Below are positions 33,683-46,404 of a DNA stretch of 64,000 nucleotides, one piece after another (positions within the stretch are counted from its first letter, which is position 1; each line of letters starts with the position of its first letter). Both the position numbers and the translations under genes were made by a program. The notes below the pieces were generated by a model that searched no databases, had not been told where the DNA came from, and saw only the letters and a list, made by a program, of their open reading frames with translations. The stretch is from Amphiura filiformis (taxonomy: Eukaryota; Echinodermata; Ophiuroidea; Amphilepidida; Amphiuridae), in NCBI RefSeq assembly GCF_039555335.1, contig NC_092642.1, forward strand, positions 19,021,151 through 19,085,150. Reading direction: 5' to 3'.

Positions 33683-36574
33683 GATCGAATAACGAGGTAC
33701 ATGACATGCGCACTCCGCTCCTAGACAGCAACACAGTGCACCTATTACGGCCACACAAACTTCAATTACAGCGATGAAAGATGTTAAGGTATGTAACCCT
33801 TTGTCTGATTTAGCCTGTGTATGATATAAACATGGTGCATTATGGGAAGGAATGTGTATGTAGTCTAGACAATATACGGCGACATATTGTTGGAGGGTGA
33901 GAGTTCACAGGACAATGTTCAAAGGTTAGGTCACCAGGCACTTCCTATTGATAATTGTATTCTATGCAGCACCCACTTATACACAATACCAGTGCACAAC
34001 ATAATGTGAAGTATAAGTTTACTGCATGCGAGGAGACTGTCCAAGCCACCAATTTGTAGTTCGTCAAGGCAAGTCTTGTGAAGAGGCGATAGATTTGTCT
34101 ACTTTACAAAAACAATTACTCATCAGACCCCAAACTTAAATTAAGAAATTAACAGATTAGATTACCATAAAATCGAAATCAGTAATTTTAGTTGGAATGT
34201 TGGAAATATGTGACCTTTTATACCAGATCATAATAACTGTGGCGCGATTGGGCATCACGAATCATATTATGATATGCAGTTAATATTCATATAATTATTC
34301 CTTTATATTATAAGTACTATACTTGAATCCTGTTTATCAGGGACAGTCAGTGTAAGTCAGTGATGAGACCGCTCGCCCTCGCATGGAAGACATCTGGTGT
34401 TTAAGTCCCCACACAGGCAGGTATGTCCGCATTTTTATCTAGTTCATCTGCATATGCATGTTAACGGCACATGGTAAAAGACTGCTCTTACTTGATCTGT
34501 GTCGCAATCGAATTTAGCGTCTAATTTGGCACAACTATCATCGGTGGCTGCGAGACCTTCCCATACAGCTTGTCCCATAGCAGTGACCGCAGACAGGATT
34601 GACATCACCAAGTAGGGAACAACCTGAAAAATAGAGTAGACATAGACATTTGGTCATTTGCCATAGCTTGGTCCCAAGATTTTCAAATACGGTTAAATGT
34701 TTTCTGAAGCGAGACTACGGGGACATGTCTGCTCTGACTATTTTTTTAAAGGTATATTTAAGCTAACATAGCAATGTTGTTGTTTAAATTACGAAATTTT
34801 GCCACCCTCCCAGTTCAAATTCAGCCCCTTTAAAATCGCGAATTTCAATCAGAAGGACATTCCTCGTATTCAGAATGCAATTCGATATGTCTGGTTTACT
34901 CCTAACTCTCACAAACAATACTGTGCAAACGTTAATATCCGATTCCTTAATGTCAGGTCTGTACTTACCAGGCTCACTGTAGACCTTCTCCATTCATTGG
35001 ATGCCCTTGACGCTACGCCTAAACTTCCCGATGTAAAGTAAAGCTTATCGATTGAAAAACAAAAATAAAACCATGAGTATAAAAGTCGCAGAATTACAGA
35101 TTCATATGTAGTGGTAAACGAAATGAAAATGTAAAATGAAATGGGTTGATCGCAAAGTCATTTCCAAGAAACCATCAGAGCTAACAACACGTTCCTCGAA
35201 AGAGGTTCTGGTAAGTAGTGTAGAAGTGGTGTAGAAGTTTATAAAATGTAAGTTTAAGGGACCCTTGGACTATGTTTGCTTGCCAAGAGTTAGAAGGTTG
35301 GATTTGAGGTGCATGTGTTGGGTTCATAATGGTATTTAGAATATCAAATGAAAGTGCATACTATAGCACCTATGCATCTGCAGCAGTGTAGCGATGTTAA
35401 CCTTTCATGCATGCTTCACACCTAACTCGTTTATTTAAACACTCCACGGAAGAAGCATTTTGAAAGGCTAGCATCGGGCGACGGCGGTAGATGCCGGTAG
35501 ATGCAAGTATGAATACAACATCATTTAAGTGTATTATCCCTATAATCTTTAGGTCGGAGAAGTTTGAAAGTTTGTGAATGATGTTCTTTACATCATTGGA
35601 GAATTACGGTATATGTATCCGCAGTAGGCATATTATGATACAAATGGTTGGGTAAACATTCTCTAAACACTAGATAAAAAGACAGATTTGCACTGCAGAC
35701 CTTTGGTTCAGGCCACGCACACAAAACAGTGCAAAATGTGCATAAAGGTTATATTCAAGTGTACTTCAAATTGCTGCTACATGTTTCTCATTTTGCTAGT
35801 GGCAGTCAAACACCTTGTAAACCAATTACTAATCCTATTGTTGAAGAGGATAATAATTCTAGGTATAGAATTCGTAAATAGCTCTAGTCTTTGTTTGCTT
35901 TGGCTAAATCCTGTTCAAGTGGTGAGTTAAGTAACAATTAACAATGAAATGACATTCCTGAACCTCGTTCACTTGGGGATGATTTGAAGTAACCGCCAGT
36001 TACGACCGTTTGATATTAAGCAATTTGAAAAAAGACGACATTATTCAGCCCCAAAATAAGGTACTCATTTGCTGAAAGAGCAAGTACAACAAACCATAAC
36101 ACCGGTTCTGAATATCATTTGAAGTAAAATGGTATATAATTTTAAAGCTTATGGTATATTTTCTAAACACGAAATAAAACAAAATTGACCGAGGGCCGAC
36201 TTTACGGGCGTTTCGTGGTGGACGGTCACAAATATATATTAGACATATCTGGTTTAAACTCTTGAATGTTTATTTCATAACAATTCTCTACTTACAGTTC
36301 CACCCCAAATTGGGTAGCTCAAGAAGCCAAATACGTAAGTTTTGACGGTTTACGGTAATCGTTCGCAATAATATGTACCACAGTAGCGATGCCTATGCTG
36401 ACTGAAACGAAGCCACAAATAATTTGAAGCCAGCCAGTGATAAAGCGACCTTTGACCTGGACCTTTCCTCTAGATGAAACAGAAGTGCCTGGGGATGGAT
36501 CGGACTGATCGGGCAACGTATCCACTTCTATATAAGGTGTATTGATTGCCGCTGCGGCTGTGCCATTGCGGTAT
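33683..36574 (-). CDS. MS4A-like four-TM module, copy 1
   Basis: Four exons on the minus strand: 36574-36296, 35043-34969, 34623-34492, 33814-33683. TM1 is in ITGWLQIICGFVSVSIGIA; TM2 begins YPIWGGT and continues LYFTSGSLGVAS; TM3 is VVPYLVMSILSAVTAMGQAV; TM4 is FIAVIEVCVAVIGALCCCLG. The WPIWGG-LYxxSGSLG signature is that of the MS4A/CD20-like tetraspan family. Exons 2-4 are in phase 0. Exon 1 needs a one-base frame change near 36339-36344 (AAAA run) to reach YPIWGGT. No start codon was fixed: exon 1 opens with an acceptor, so at least one exon lies upstream. The last exon ends with a donor GTAAGT and no stop. Function in the family: membrane signalling or ion-flux modulation; here unknown. 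Confidence 0.75.
34832..34950. mobile_element. Fragment of TTAA foldback MITE
   Basis: Right end of the family (AATGCAATTCGATATGTCTG to CCTTAA), 19 bases from the end of MS4A-like exon 35043-34969, inside its donor-side intron. Confidence 0.75.
35700..36235. repeat. Dispersed repeat, related to 7380-7660
   Basis: Shares CTCATTTTGCTAGTGGCAGT and neighbouring blocks with 7380-7660; right edge GTGGTGGACGGTCACAAATA. It fills the intron between MS4A-like exons 36296 and 35043. Confidence 0.75.
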
Positions 36575-36734
36575 CTGTAAATTCATTGGAATAGTTTGTA
36601 TTATAAGTTCAATTATTAACGAACGAATGAATGAAGCCATTTTTCAACTTTCAACAATCTGTAATCAGTTTTACCTCATTGCTCCAATCAATATGCATGC
36701 AAGTTGAAATTTTCATTGGTTGAGGAATGTCATA

Positions 36735-37385
36735 AAATAAACATCATTATGTTTGGGTTGGTAATAGGAAAACGGTAAATCGTTTGACCTCTCAAGAATA
36801 TGTACTCTATGATTAAACGATGAGCCTTCCTCATTGTACCACACAGTGTCATCGCCCCGATATCTTCATGGCAAAAATCGCCATGGTAGGGTGAATCCAC
36901 AGCCACGCATGGCCATTTTGTTCCAACCTGTTTAATATTTTTGAGACGCATAACGGGCCGAGGGACATCCGACTAAGACTATTGACAATAGCCTGGTCAC
37001 TGACTTCTGTAGATGTTAGTGAGCATGGTATACGCCATGAGGTCAACTGCTTTTAGATTGCCTCCACCTGTGTGGCCTATGCTGTGCTATAGTTCGGCGC
37101 ATATAAAATCAGAATTTTTGTCAGTTTTTGAGCTCAATACGCACGGTTCTTTCTCAATACGCAAGCTAACGACTATCATATCCTTTCAACACATATATTC
37201 AAGTGCAAGCATCAAAATATGGATCATTTTCTACCCCAGTATCCAAAGATTTATCGTCTGAATATCAAATCGTGCATAGCACATTCACGTGTATCGATCC
37301 CGGGTGTTGATTTTAGTGTATCTGCTGTACAACATAATTATTAACCAGGCGATGTCGGTGTGACCCATTCCTTCCCAGTACCCAA
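36735..37385 (-). repeat. Dispersed repeat, inverted copy of 58120-58720
   Basis: Shares, in opposite orientation, blocks such as CACAGTGTCATCGCCCCGAT, CCGAGGGACATCCGACTAAG and GTATCGATCCCGGGT. No coding signal. Confidence 0.8.
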
Positions 37386-37822
37386 CGAACGTGATCAACG
37401 GATCACCAATTTTCAACAATAAAAATTAGTAACTTATTTTCAGGTAATTTTTCAGTGTAGACTATCCGTGGAGACCCTGCAGATGGAAAGCGGACATTAC
37501 CAACACTTTTGCCAGTGCTGTTAATTGAAGAGTTTACATGTTTGTGTTTGTGTTGTCACTACGTTCGTTGCGTTGTTTAAAGTGATTTTATATGATTGGG
37601 TTCACCATACGATCTGATTTGTACAATTATTTGCAAGAAACTAACGTTTTCAGAAACTGTTAGTGTAATACGTACTATATATATAAAAAAAAACCTTATT
37701 TGTGCCAGCAAATAGCAGCAAATGCTGTGAATAGAATTTGAAAATCTCTTCACAATATAATGTCCTTAAAAAGGAGGGCTATTTCACTGATTGCTACTGT
37801 AAACAACTATGTTGAATAAGTC

Positions 37823-38511
37823 CCCAGCAAACACAAAAACGTTTTAAAAACATTTTAAATAAGTTATATTTTGGCTTTTGGTTTAGGTAAAAACGTTTTA
37901 ATAACATTAAAATGTCGGGTTATATAAAGGTCATGATAACGTTTTAAAACGTTTTGTATGAAGACACATTACAACAATATTCTTAAATGTTTTCAAAAAA
38001 TGTTATTGTAAACTATTTTTGCAAACATTTTTGCCAAATATTGTGTCAATACTTAAATAACATTATGTTAAAATATTTGAACCCAGCAAACACAGAAATG
38101 TTCTTAATTTTTTTTCAAAACCTTTTAATAACATTTAAATGTCGGTTTATATAAAGGTCATGAAAACGTTTTTAAAACGTTATTGAAAATATTTTGGGCA
38201 AACATTTTTCGCAAAATATTTTTTCAACCCCAAAATAACATTCTGTTTAGAATGTTTTGTATCAAGTTTTCAAGAATGTTTTTGGAATGTTATTAAAACG
38301 TTTTTATACCCTTTATATAACCCGACATTTAAACGTTTTCTGTAAAATATTTTTGTTTGCTGAGCAGTAGATTATCAAAAAATGTTTTTAAGGTTATAAA
38401 AACATTTTATACTCTTAATATACCCTTTATATAACCCGACATTTAAACGTTTTCTGACAACCTTTTATAACTTTTTGCGAATTATGTCGAAAACGTTTTG
38501 TGTTTGCTGGG
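37823..38511. mobile_element. AACGTTTT foldback element, copy 1
   Basis: Ends CCCAGCAAACACAAAAACGT and its complement ending TGTTTGCTGGG. Internal blocks ATGTCGGGTTATATAAAGG recur in both orientations, with inner CCCAGCAAACAC at 38089, so it is a multi-unit palindrome. Confidence 0.85.
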
Positions 38512-39188
38512 TCGGATAAATTAAGTCACTCCTGTCCATAACTTTGACAGCATACCTTACCACGCACGGGTTTTTCTAAAAATTTCTTTGTTTAAAGAAT
38601 CTTTTGGCCAACGAGTAAGCTATTAAAAACCTTTACTACCGATAACTAGTTCAGAGCAAATTCACATAAAGGACAACTACATATTGGGTGGTAACCCCTT
38701 AATCACCACGGCTAGATACTGCATATGCATGGTCATTGGGAAGTGGTATCCTACGTGACCATGGAGACTCAAAAGGCACCTTGAACAAACATTAACAAAG
38801 ATTGAAAATACACCCTAAAACAAGTATAACAAGAGTAATTCCTACCCAAAACCAATGTTGGCATTTTAAAATTTTGCCATTCACTGTGTGCGATTCGGAC
38901 ATTGGACGACCACAAATACGGACCTTTGTTTTAAAGATACATTTTCCAGTATTCTGTGTTTTTGACGTGTCCTGATACGTACGTACAGTGCATGATTATG
39001 AAAAGAGCATTTTACATGATACTCCCTGGTCAGTGACTAGTGACCAGTGACCCTTGTATAACAGAACAAAACTCAGGTTTTTAATTGAAGGAAGTGATGT
39101 AAAAATAATAATTTAATAACGTATACTAACTAACAAGGCATAGAGTACACAGATATCATTATAAACAATAACTACAATTATATTATTA
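38512..39188. other. Intergenic, nothing recognised
   Basis: No coding exon, RNA gene or clear repeat seen. Confidence 0.5.
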
Positions 39189-39854
39189 GTAAACTACCCT
39201 TACGAAAATGCAAGCAATGAAAAATGTGTGCGGAAGCATGCAGCACGCGTGCGGCAGTGTGCAGCACACATGCAGATGTGTGCAGCATGCAAGCAAGGCC
39301 TGCTGGTAGCGTGTTCATGTGTGCGAACCAGCTGAGTGCATGCAGGCACCGCACACAAATATCCACCGCGCACACAATTTGCTTGCAGAACCTGCGTGCA
39401 GACTACCAATCTGTACGCAAATTACGTGCAGACTACACTTGTGTGCGGACTGTAGGACTGCATGCAAATTGCACGCATCTTGCATGCAGCACGCATATTG
39501 CTGCATGCATGCAGGATTTCCAGATCACAAAGTTAGAATGCTGCACGCAGACAGGGTTTCCAGAAGCAGTAAGGTAAAATGCTGCATGCATGCAGGATTT
39601 TCAATGACTAATTCACCTTTACACAACTGACATCAAGTCACAATTTGGCAATGATCTAGAAGTGAAAATATTTAAATGTTTACAATGAATAAATAAGTTA
39701 GCCTTCGGACCAAAATTTTCTAAGTATTTAACCTTCAGACCAAGATTTTTTGGCAGACCAAGAGGGGAGGGGGGGGGGCAAGCAATTTTTGGCGGGCTAA
39801 AAGGGGGGGGGGTAAGCATTTTGGTTATGTTTTGTGGGGGGCAAGCAAATTCTT

Positions 39855-40225
39855 GTTTCGATAGTTGGCATTTCAACTTTGGGCCAATGTTGGAATGCCA
39901 TTCCTGTTTTGATAGTTGGCATTGAAACACTAGCTGGCCCAATGTTGGAATGCCATTCCTGTTTCGATAGTTGGCATTGCAACATTAGGCCGATGTTGGA
40001 ATGTCATTCCTGTTTCGAAAGTCAATAGTAGGCATTGCATCATTGGCCCAATGTTGGAATGCCATTCCTGTTTCGATAGTTGGCATTGCAACATTAGGCC
40101 GATGTTGGAATGTCATTCCTGTTTCGAAAGTCAATAGTAGGCATTGCATCATTGGCCCAATGTTGGAATGCCATTTCTTTTCGATAGTTGGCATTGCAAC
40201 ATTGGTCCGATGTTGGTATGCCATT
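39855..40225. repeat. Tandem repeat with 109-bp higher-order period
   Basis: Seven units of 50-57 bp (TTGGAATGCCATTCCTGTTT + CGATAGTTGGCATTGCAACA). Alternating unit types give a dimer with exact offset 109 (TTGGCATTGC at 39971 and 40080). Confidence 0.9.
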
Positions 40226-40407
40226 CATGAATCAACAGTTAATTGGCACTGCAAAAAATCAAAACAAAATTCAACATTTTTATAGTGAATGTTATCAATA
40301 TATATTCACAGTAAATTTGATCAATATTCATAAAATGATGCACTTTGGCCGGTTTAGTCATCAAAATATTGCTTATATTAACTTAAAACACTTAATCAAA
40401 TGTGTAT

Positions 40408-40475
40408 ACCCCAATAGCTCAAATGGTAAAGCATCAGACTCCCATGCAGAAGGTCCCAGGTTCAAAATCAGGTAG
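40408..40475 (+). ncRNA. tRNA-derived SINE-like sequence
   Basis: TAGCTCAAATGGTAAAGCA resembles an A box/D arm and GGTTCAAAATC a B box. The anticodon region TCAGACTCCCATGCAGA pairs poorly, so this is a degenerate tRNA-derived sequence, not a tRNA gene. Confidence 0.45.
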
Positions 40476-40880
40476 GTCAAGTTAGATAAGTGACTTGTAT
40501 AAAATTAAGCTAGGCAATTTTGGTTCATTGTGAAATGGATAGCCAGGTTATGTAAGACTAATTGTAAGGACAGGATACACTGTTAACCATTATTTTTGAT
40601 TTTTTTTTTCATGATTTTGTCTCACATATATATGGCCAGTACGTGCTGCACGCATGCAGTGCACGCTAATGGATTTGCATGCTGCATGCAAACTGCACAC
40701 GCTCATGACCTGCACGCATGCAGCAAGCATCTGCACGCTTTCCTGCATGCGTGCCTCGTTCCAAATATACGCATCCGCACGCTACCAACTGCACGCGTGC
40801 TGCATGCGGTGCGGCACGCGTGCTGCTTGCATGCTGCATGCGTTCAAAAACTGCGTGCCATTTTCGTAAGGGTACTTTAC

Positions 40881-41391
40881 CTTTATTTAGGGTACACGAT
40901 TTGTTAAGATTTGGGAAAATATTAACTGGGAAAGTATTAAGATTAAAAACGAATATGTTGAAGGAAACAAATAGTATAATTCTCACCTGTAAGCTGCTGT
41001 ATACGCAGAGTGTTTTGTTATAATGAAGAGGCCTTTACATAATATGGACAAGTTGAAGGTCAATGGGGAAGTGTAGCTTTCAAAAGCTCTATGGTTCAAC
41101 GCATCACAATTCGACCTTGATAAAGAATATAAAAATATTATCAATGGTGTAATCTATGGTGGTTGCAATTCAATAGGACGGAATATGTATGGTTTGGATT
41201 TTTTTTTGTTGGGGGTGCGTGTGTGTCAATATCGCGTATATCTATTGAACTAAACAAGACTTCGTCAAAACTTACTATACATTATATTGTCAACTACCGG
41301 GACTTTTCGGTTAATTCCGTCCTTATGCTATAGTGTTTTCATGTTTAATACTAATTATTGTATCAACACAAATTTATTTCCACCACATGGT
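40881..41391. other. Intergenic, nothing recognised
   Basis: AT-rich sequence, no supported feature. Confidence 0.5.
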
Positions 41392-41601
41392 TCACCATAC
41401 ATGTTCCCTTTCTTTAGAACATGATACCGCTCTGTAGCATTTCGGAGCTACGTTCATTCTGCAATTAACGCTGTGATCCCTCAACACCAAGAACAAACAA
41501 AGAGATACACAAATAAACACAACTGCTAAGAAGGAAATACTATATCCCGGTATCGAATCAATATAGTCATATTCAATATCCCCAAATACCAAAATTGACA
41601 A
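41392..41601 (-). CDS. Small ORF with one TM segment, unrecognised
   Basis: Minus-strand frame of 69 codons with an acidic start (FGDIEYDYIDSIPGY), one strong membrane span (ISFLAVVFICVSLCLFLVL), then a Cys/basic tail. It lies on the same strand and 4.8 kb upstream of the first MS4A-like exon, so it could be an upstream exon or separate small gene. Splicing was not resolved. Confidence 0.25.
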   Translation of the reverse strand: MSILVFGDIEYDYIDSIPGYSISFLAVVFICVSLCLFLVLRDHSVNCRMNVAPKCYRAVSCSKEREHVW

Positions 41602-43155
41602 CTTACTTTTACATGCTGTTTACAAAAAACGACAGCCACAAGAGCAAAATAATCAGGTTTTGTTACAGGTCACGTGACTTCCTGTTTAGCGGACCGGGAA
41701 GACCGCGAGTAACCTTAAGTATAAAATAAATTTTCGCATCAGCAGATATGGGCAAACTTCTTGTTAATGAATTGATTTGATAGTATAGTAAACACAAAGT
41801 AAATTTATTTATTAGTTCGGGTTGTACTTTTGTTAACACTCATTGGTGTGAATGGATTGGACTTAAATTTTGATTGGACAATAAATCATTTTCTTGTTTC
41901 TAGGATATTTATCAAATGAAAAGGACGAAGAATTATGACTCGGGGATCGGAGATGAAGTAAAACCTGCAAGTGGAGACATAATACTGACTACAGACCAAT
42001 GTAATAGCGCCATCAGGAGATCTTATGCCATCTATGCAACTCATGTATTCACACCTATTATTTGCAGTAGTTGACCATCATATGCGACAATTAAGATAAC
42101 AAAATACCTATTATTTCAATAAATCATAATTCTATAATAATAATAGTTTAATGGATTTGAGATTTTCATAATAGCTGTTGCTAGGAAACGCTTGCATTAA
42201 CAATACATACTTTCCCATTTTTCTTATCCTTCGTGTTCTAAAACATAACAATACATACTTTCCCATTTTTCTTATCCTTCGTGTTCTAAAACCAAAATAG
42301 AACTAAACAGAACTAGGCTAAATTGGTAAAAAATAATTGGATTTCTATAAAATGTAGAGCACAACCTTTTCATCGGCGATTACTGCGATGGTTTCTTATT
42401 GTACGTGAAAATCAATACATTTTTCATCTCACCTCATGCAATTCCGAAACTTGATTGGCACTGGTCCATTCAATTCTTCTCAAACAATTTGTTTCTTTAC
42501 AAGATTGCTGATAATGAAAATATTTTGTGGGAATTATGTAAGTGATTTTGCTGTTGATGGTGTTATTTAAGTGAATAAAAGTAATGCAGTACTCTTTATG
42601 TAACTAAGCAATGTGTCCAAGGGAGTACAAACGTAAATAGTGGCCGAGGCGCAGCTGAAACCATTATGCTACGCCCTTTATTTCTATTCCATTACCACAA
42701 AATAGTGCAATTTAACCCTAGAACTACGATGTAGTGTACCTACCCCCTACGACCTTTTATCTGTCCTAAAAAGCGCGTGTGTTTACGCCCAAACGACCTA
42801 AGCTAATCGTAGAGCCACCTTTTGCGCTCATTTTATTGATCGAATTTTTACCCAAGCACCTTACCCCGGGGTATGACCGGCCATCATAAATGGCCATTGA
42901 GAAGGAGGGGAGGGGGGTGGTGAGGCCCAATGATTTTCATTTCGCTGTAGTGACGTATCACAAAATGGCCATTTGGAGATGATCGCATTTAAAGTTTTTG
43001 CAACTGTTTGTCATACATTGCCTCGATTAAAATGTCCTCTTTTCTTGAATGGATATGAAACATTACATATAAAGTTACATTTGAAGTATAAAATACATTG
43101 CTGTTATTCACCAATTAATTTTAATTAGTCATTAAACTTATACGTCAATATGTCA
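41602..43155. other. Intergenic; one short duplication
   Basis: A 48-bp exact direct duplication (CAATACATACTTTCCCATTT.. at 42201 and 42249) is present. At 41918-42073 a 51-codon plus-strand ORF (MKRTKNYDSGIGDE..) follows a TTTCTAG acceptor-like site; it is unsupported otherwise. A CACGTG and an ACTTCCTG motif at 41672-41688 could be promoter sites, unproven. Confidence 0.4.
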
Positions 43156-43785
43156 ATAAGTTATATTTTGGGTTTTGTTTGGGTAAAAACGTTTTAATAA
43201 CATTAAAATGTCGGGTTATATAAAGGTCATGAAATCGTTTTAAAACGGTTTGTATGAAAACACACTACAACAATATTTTTAAAATGTTTTCGAAATGTCA
43301 TTTTAAACTATTTTTGCAAACATTTTTGGCCAAATATTTTGTCAACATCATGTTAAAATATTTGCACCCAGCAAACACAGAAATGTTCTTAAAATGTTTT
43401 TTACAAAACGTTTAAATAACATTTAAATGTCGGGTTATATAAAGGTCCTGAAAACGTTATTGTAAATATTTTGGGTAAACATTTTTTGCAAAATATTTTT
43501 TCAACCCCGAAATAACATTCTGTTTAGAATGATTTGTACCAAGTTTTCAAAAATGTTTTTGGAATGTTATTGAAACGTTTTTATACCCTTTATATAACCC
43601 GACATTGAAATGTTTTCTGTAAAACATTTGTGTTTGCTGTGCATATGCAGTAAATTACCAACAAATGTTATTTAATGTTATGAAAACGTTTTATACCATT
43701 AATGCACCCTTTATATAACCCGACATTTAAACGTTTTCTGACAACCTTTTGCGAATGATGTCGAAAACGTTTTGTGTTTGCTGGG
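43156..43785. mobile_element. AACGTTTT foldback element, copy 2
   Basis: Closely matches 37859-38511 and ends with the same GTGTTTGCTGGG. The left end is truncated. Confidence 0.85.
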
Positions 43786-44084
43786 ATGTCATTGATACGC
43801 CGCTATGTCGTGCAAAACATGACGAATCTTGCACACCCCCATTGAGTGAGATGTGACAAACCTGATTAGTGATAATACCTAATTAATTAATGACAGGCTT
43901 GACTTGAAAATTTGTCAAAATGTAGAGCCGACGACATAGATTATGAAACTTAACTTGTCCCATTTTTGTCAAAAAATAGCTGATACGCCGGTATGTCATC
44001 CGAGTGATGTTCTGTACATAGCCACAATTTTCCAAATTTGCATGGGCGCCCTCACATTATAGCGACAATATATGGGGAATGTTC

Positions 44085-44600
44085 AATTCAATTCAATTCA
44101 AATTTTATTTATACACGGAAAGGCCCAGATCAGCCCTTGAGCTGGTCTTCCCTGGGGCCGTGTTTTACAACAAATATAAACAACGATATAATATCAAAAA
44201 ATAAGAATATATACAATGTGAAATTAAAAAACATATACATAAGCAGTAGGAAAAATAAATAATGCAAAGTAACTAGGTAAAATTTAAATCATAATCACTG
44301 AATAACAGTCTTTTGAAGGAAGCAAGACTTACAGAGGACTGTGCTGAAGATGACAAATTATTCCACATAGTAGCACCTCTGTAAGAAAGACTACGCTTCT
44401 TATAGTTATTTGAAGGAAAAGGAATATTAACATTTCTTGGATTGCGCCTGAGGTCGTATTTATATTCCTTTTCCGTAAATAACTTACATATATTTTCAGG
44501 AAGTATATTGTTTGTCACTTTATACATAAATTCAGCAAGATGGATATTTCTAATCTTATCAAGAGATAACCATTTATACTTATTTTGGTATTACTGGATA
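44085..44600 (-). mobile_element. 3' end of an L2/CR1-like LINE
   Basis: The minus strand encodes MYKVTNNILPENICKLF, LRRNPRNVNIPFPS and SYRGATMWNNLSSSAQSS, the C-terminal block of CR1/L2/Rex-type ORF2. The tail is (TTGAA)n at 44088-44102. Confidence 0.8.
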
Positions 44601-46303
44601 GAGGAGACCCATAGCTATACATTGGTACCACAATGTAAATGGATAATTAGTTTTTTGGGGTTTTTTTTGTTTGTTTTGTTTTGGTGGGGTTTTTTTTTTG
44701 TCTGTTTGGTTTTGTTTGTCTGCTCAGTGATTTTCATCACTTCCAGTGTACTTTCGTACTGTTTTCTTGACACTTCTGTGGGCTTTGGAATTGGCAATTT
44801 TCAGAATTTTGCCTACATTGGTGTATCGTGTCTATATATTTATGTGCACAGTGATTTTCTTCACTTGTTCTAGTGTACTTTTGTATTCCCATTGATCCTT
44901 GTTGGGTTTTTACCTTAGCCACATAGCGTTTGGCTAAGGTCTTTTTCTGTCAGATTATTTCTTCTATCAATCGTATAATGAGCCATCGTAACCATATGCC
45001 TTTGTCAATCTTGACCAAATTTGGTTACTATGAGTATGACCATTGGGGGTGCCACAAATGTCACGTGAAAATGGCTGGCGCAAAGGTCATGTCAAGGTCA
45101 TTATGGCCAAAAACATGTTTTTCACTAAAAATGTTTCTCCTTCCTCATATTAGATAGCAGTTTGACCTCACTTGCACACATGCATCGTCTAAAAGTTGTA
45201 CACAGAATTGGGGGCAAAGGTTATTTAGGTGTCATTTCTGGTATGTAACCAAATACCTTAAATCGGCAATCGTAGCCATATGCTTTCTGCCGTGTTGGTT
45301 ATAGTTGGCCACTAGGATCATTGGGTGGTGCCACAAATGTCACATGATCATTTCCGGTCAAAGGTCATCCACTTCCGGTCAATGGTCGAAAACATAATTT
45401 TCACTAAAATTGACTATGACGGATTTTGAAAAAGTGGACTTTTTTTTCCAAAATTTGGATCTTTTTTTTTTACCAAAAAAGCATAAAAGAACCCCTATTT
45501 GTTCGCTCGCTACACTTACAAATGGAACTGAGTCAAAAAAGGGGGACTTTTGGGCATTTGGGGATTGAGGGAGCGGCAGCCCCAGCACCCCCCCTCGTTA
45601 CAGGCCTGGCTATCGAACTTTACCTACTTCTATAATGCCTACATTTGCTGTTTTGTCCACACTCTGTGTACATGTACTGTCTAGTCTGTATTTTACTTGT
45701 ATCCCCACGTCAAGTTGTTGTACCTTGCTCTTTAGTTACTGTATATACCAAAGTAGCTATAGACGAAGCATCTGAGAAGAAGACAATTGATTAATTTGTT
45801 GCAGCAACTTGTCTGCTTTGGCGGGGTCAGCTTATAGACAAAAAGGCACTCAAAAAGTTTGAATCCATGATAGATCGGGACACATAACATGGCGACATAC
45901 GGAGCCTTATTTTGGTTTTAAGCACCGTACGAAAAAGGTGTGCATACACTTTCATATACATCTTCACGGGTACACAGATGTACCTGCTTGACATTATGCT
46001 AAAAGCTTTTATCAACTTGAAGCCGGAATGAGGGTATAGTTAATCACAGTCGAATTATTGTATTTATAGCTTTACTTTTAAAATTATAAGCAAGCCAGAC
46101 ATTTTGATATTAAGAAAGTCAGTCGTAAAAACTTACCACTAGCCATGTTAACCGGCGTTTTATTGCTTAAATTCCATTCAAACTATTAATGAACACATAA
46201 AAAATAACATAATGTTTCATTATAATGATGCACTCATTCAGCTGCGACTCCGAGCATTATTGAGCAAAACTGTGGTTGCTGCCCGTTCTTGCGTTTAGCC
46301 ACA
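44601..46303. other. Repeat-derived intergenic sequence
   Basis: No gene. T/G-rich runs at 44650-44720 and repeated phrases GGTGCCACAAATGTCAC (45048 and 45333) and AAGGTCAT. Open frames here are low complexity. Confidence 0.5.
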
Positions 46304-46404
46304 AATCGGTCGTTATACCCAGATTTCGCCAGCCCATTCTTGGGTTTTGCTCCCCAAACTAAGGAATAGCTCAGCCAAACTTAATCGGAGGTTATTCCAT
46401 GGTA

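Larger units (their letters stand above)
39189..40880. mobile_element. 1.7-kb element with CATGCA-rich inverted ends
   Basis: Outer ends TACCCTTACGAAAATG (left, from about 39196) and its complement CATTTTCGTAAGGGTA (right, to about 40874). Inside each end are 200-400 bp rich in alternating purine-pyrimidine GCACGCATGCAGCATGC motifs, inverted relative to each other. The middle holds a G-run, a tandem repeat and a tRNA-like sequence. No transposase, so non-autonomous. Confidence 0.75.

Noticed and set aside
39200-39630. Cys/His/Ala-rich ORFs on both strands
   Set aside because: They are readings of CATGCA-rich low-complexity ends; all frames look alike.
39619-40285. ORFs with repeated METP or VGIA motifs
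   Set aside because: They come from the 109-bp tandem repeat, with no start context or splice support.
44442-44873. 143-codon hydrophobic ORF
   Set aside because: Its Phe/Val/Trp run comes from a T/G-rich simple tract, and it is partly antisense to the LINE 3' end.
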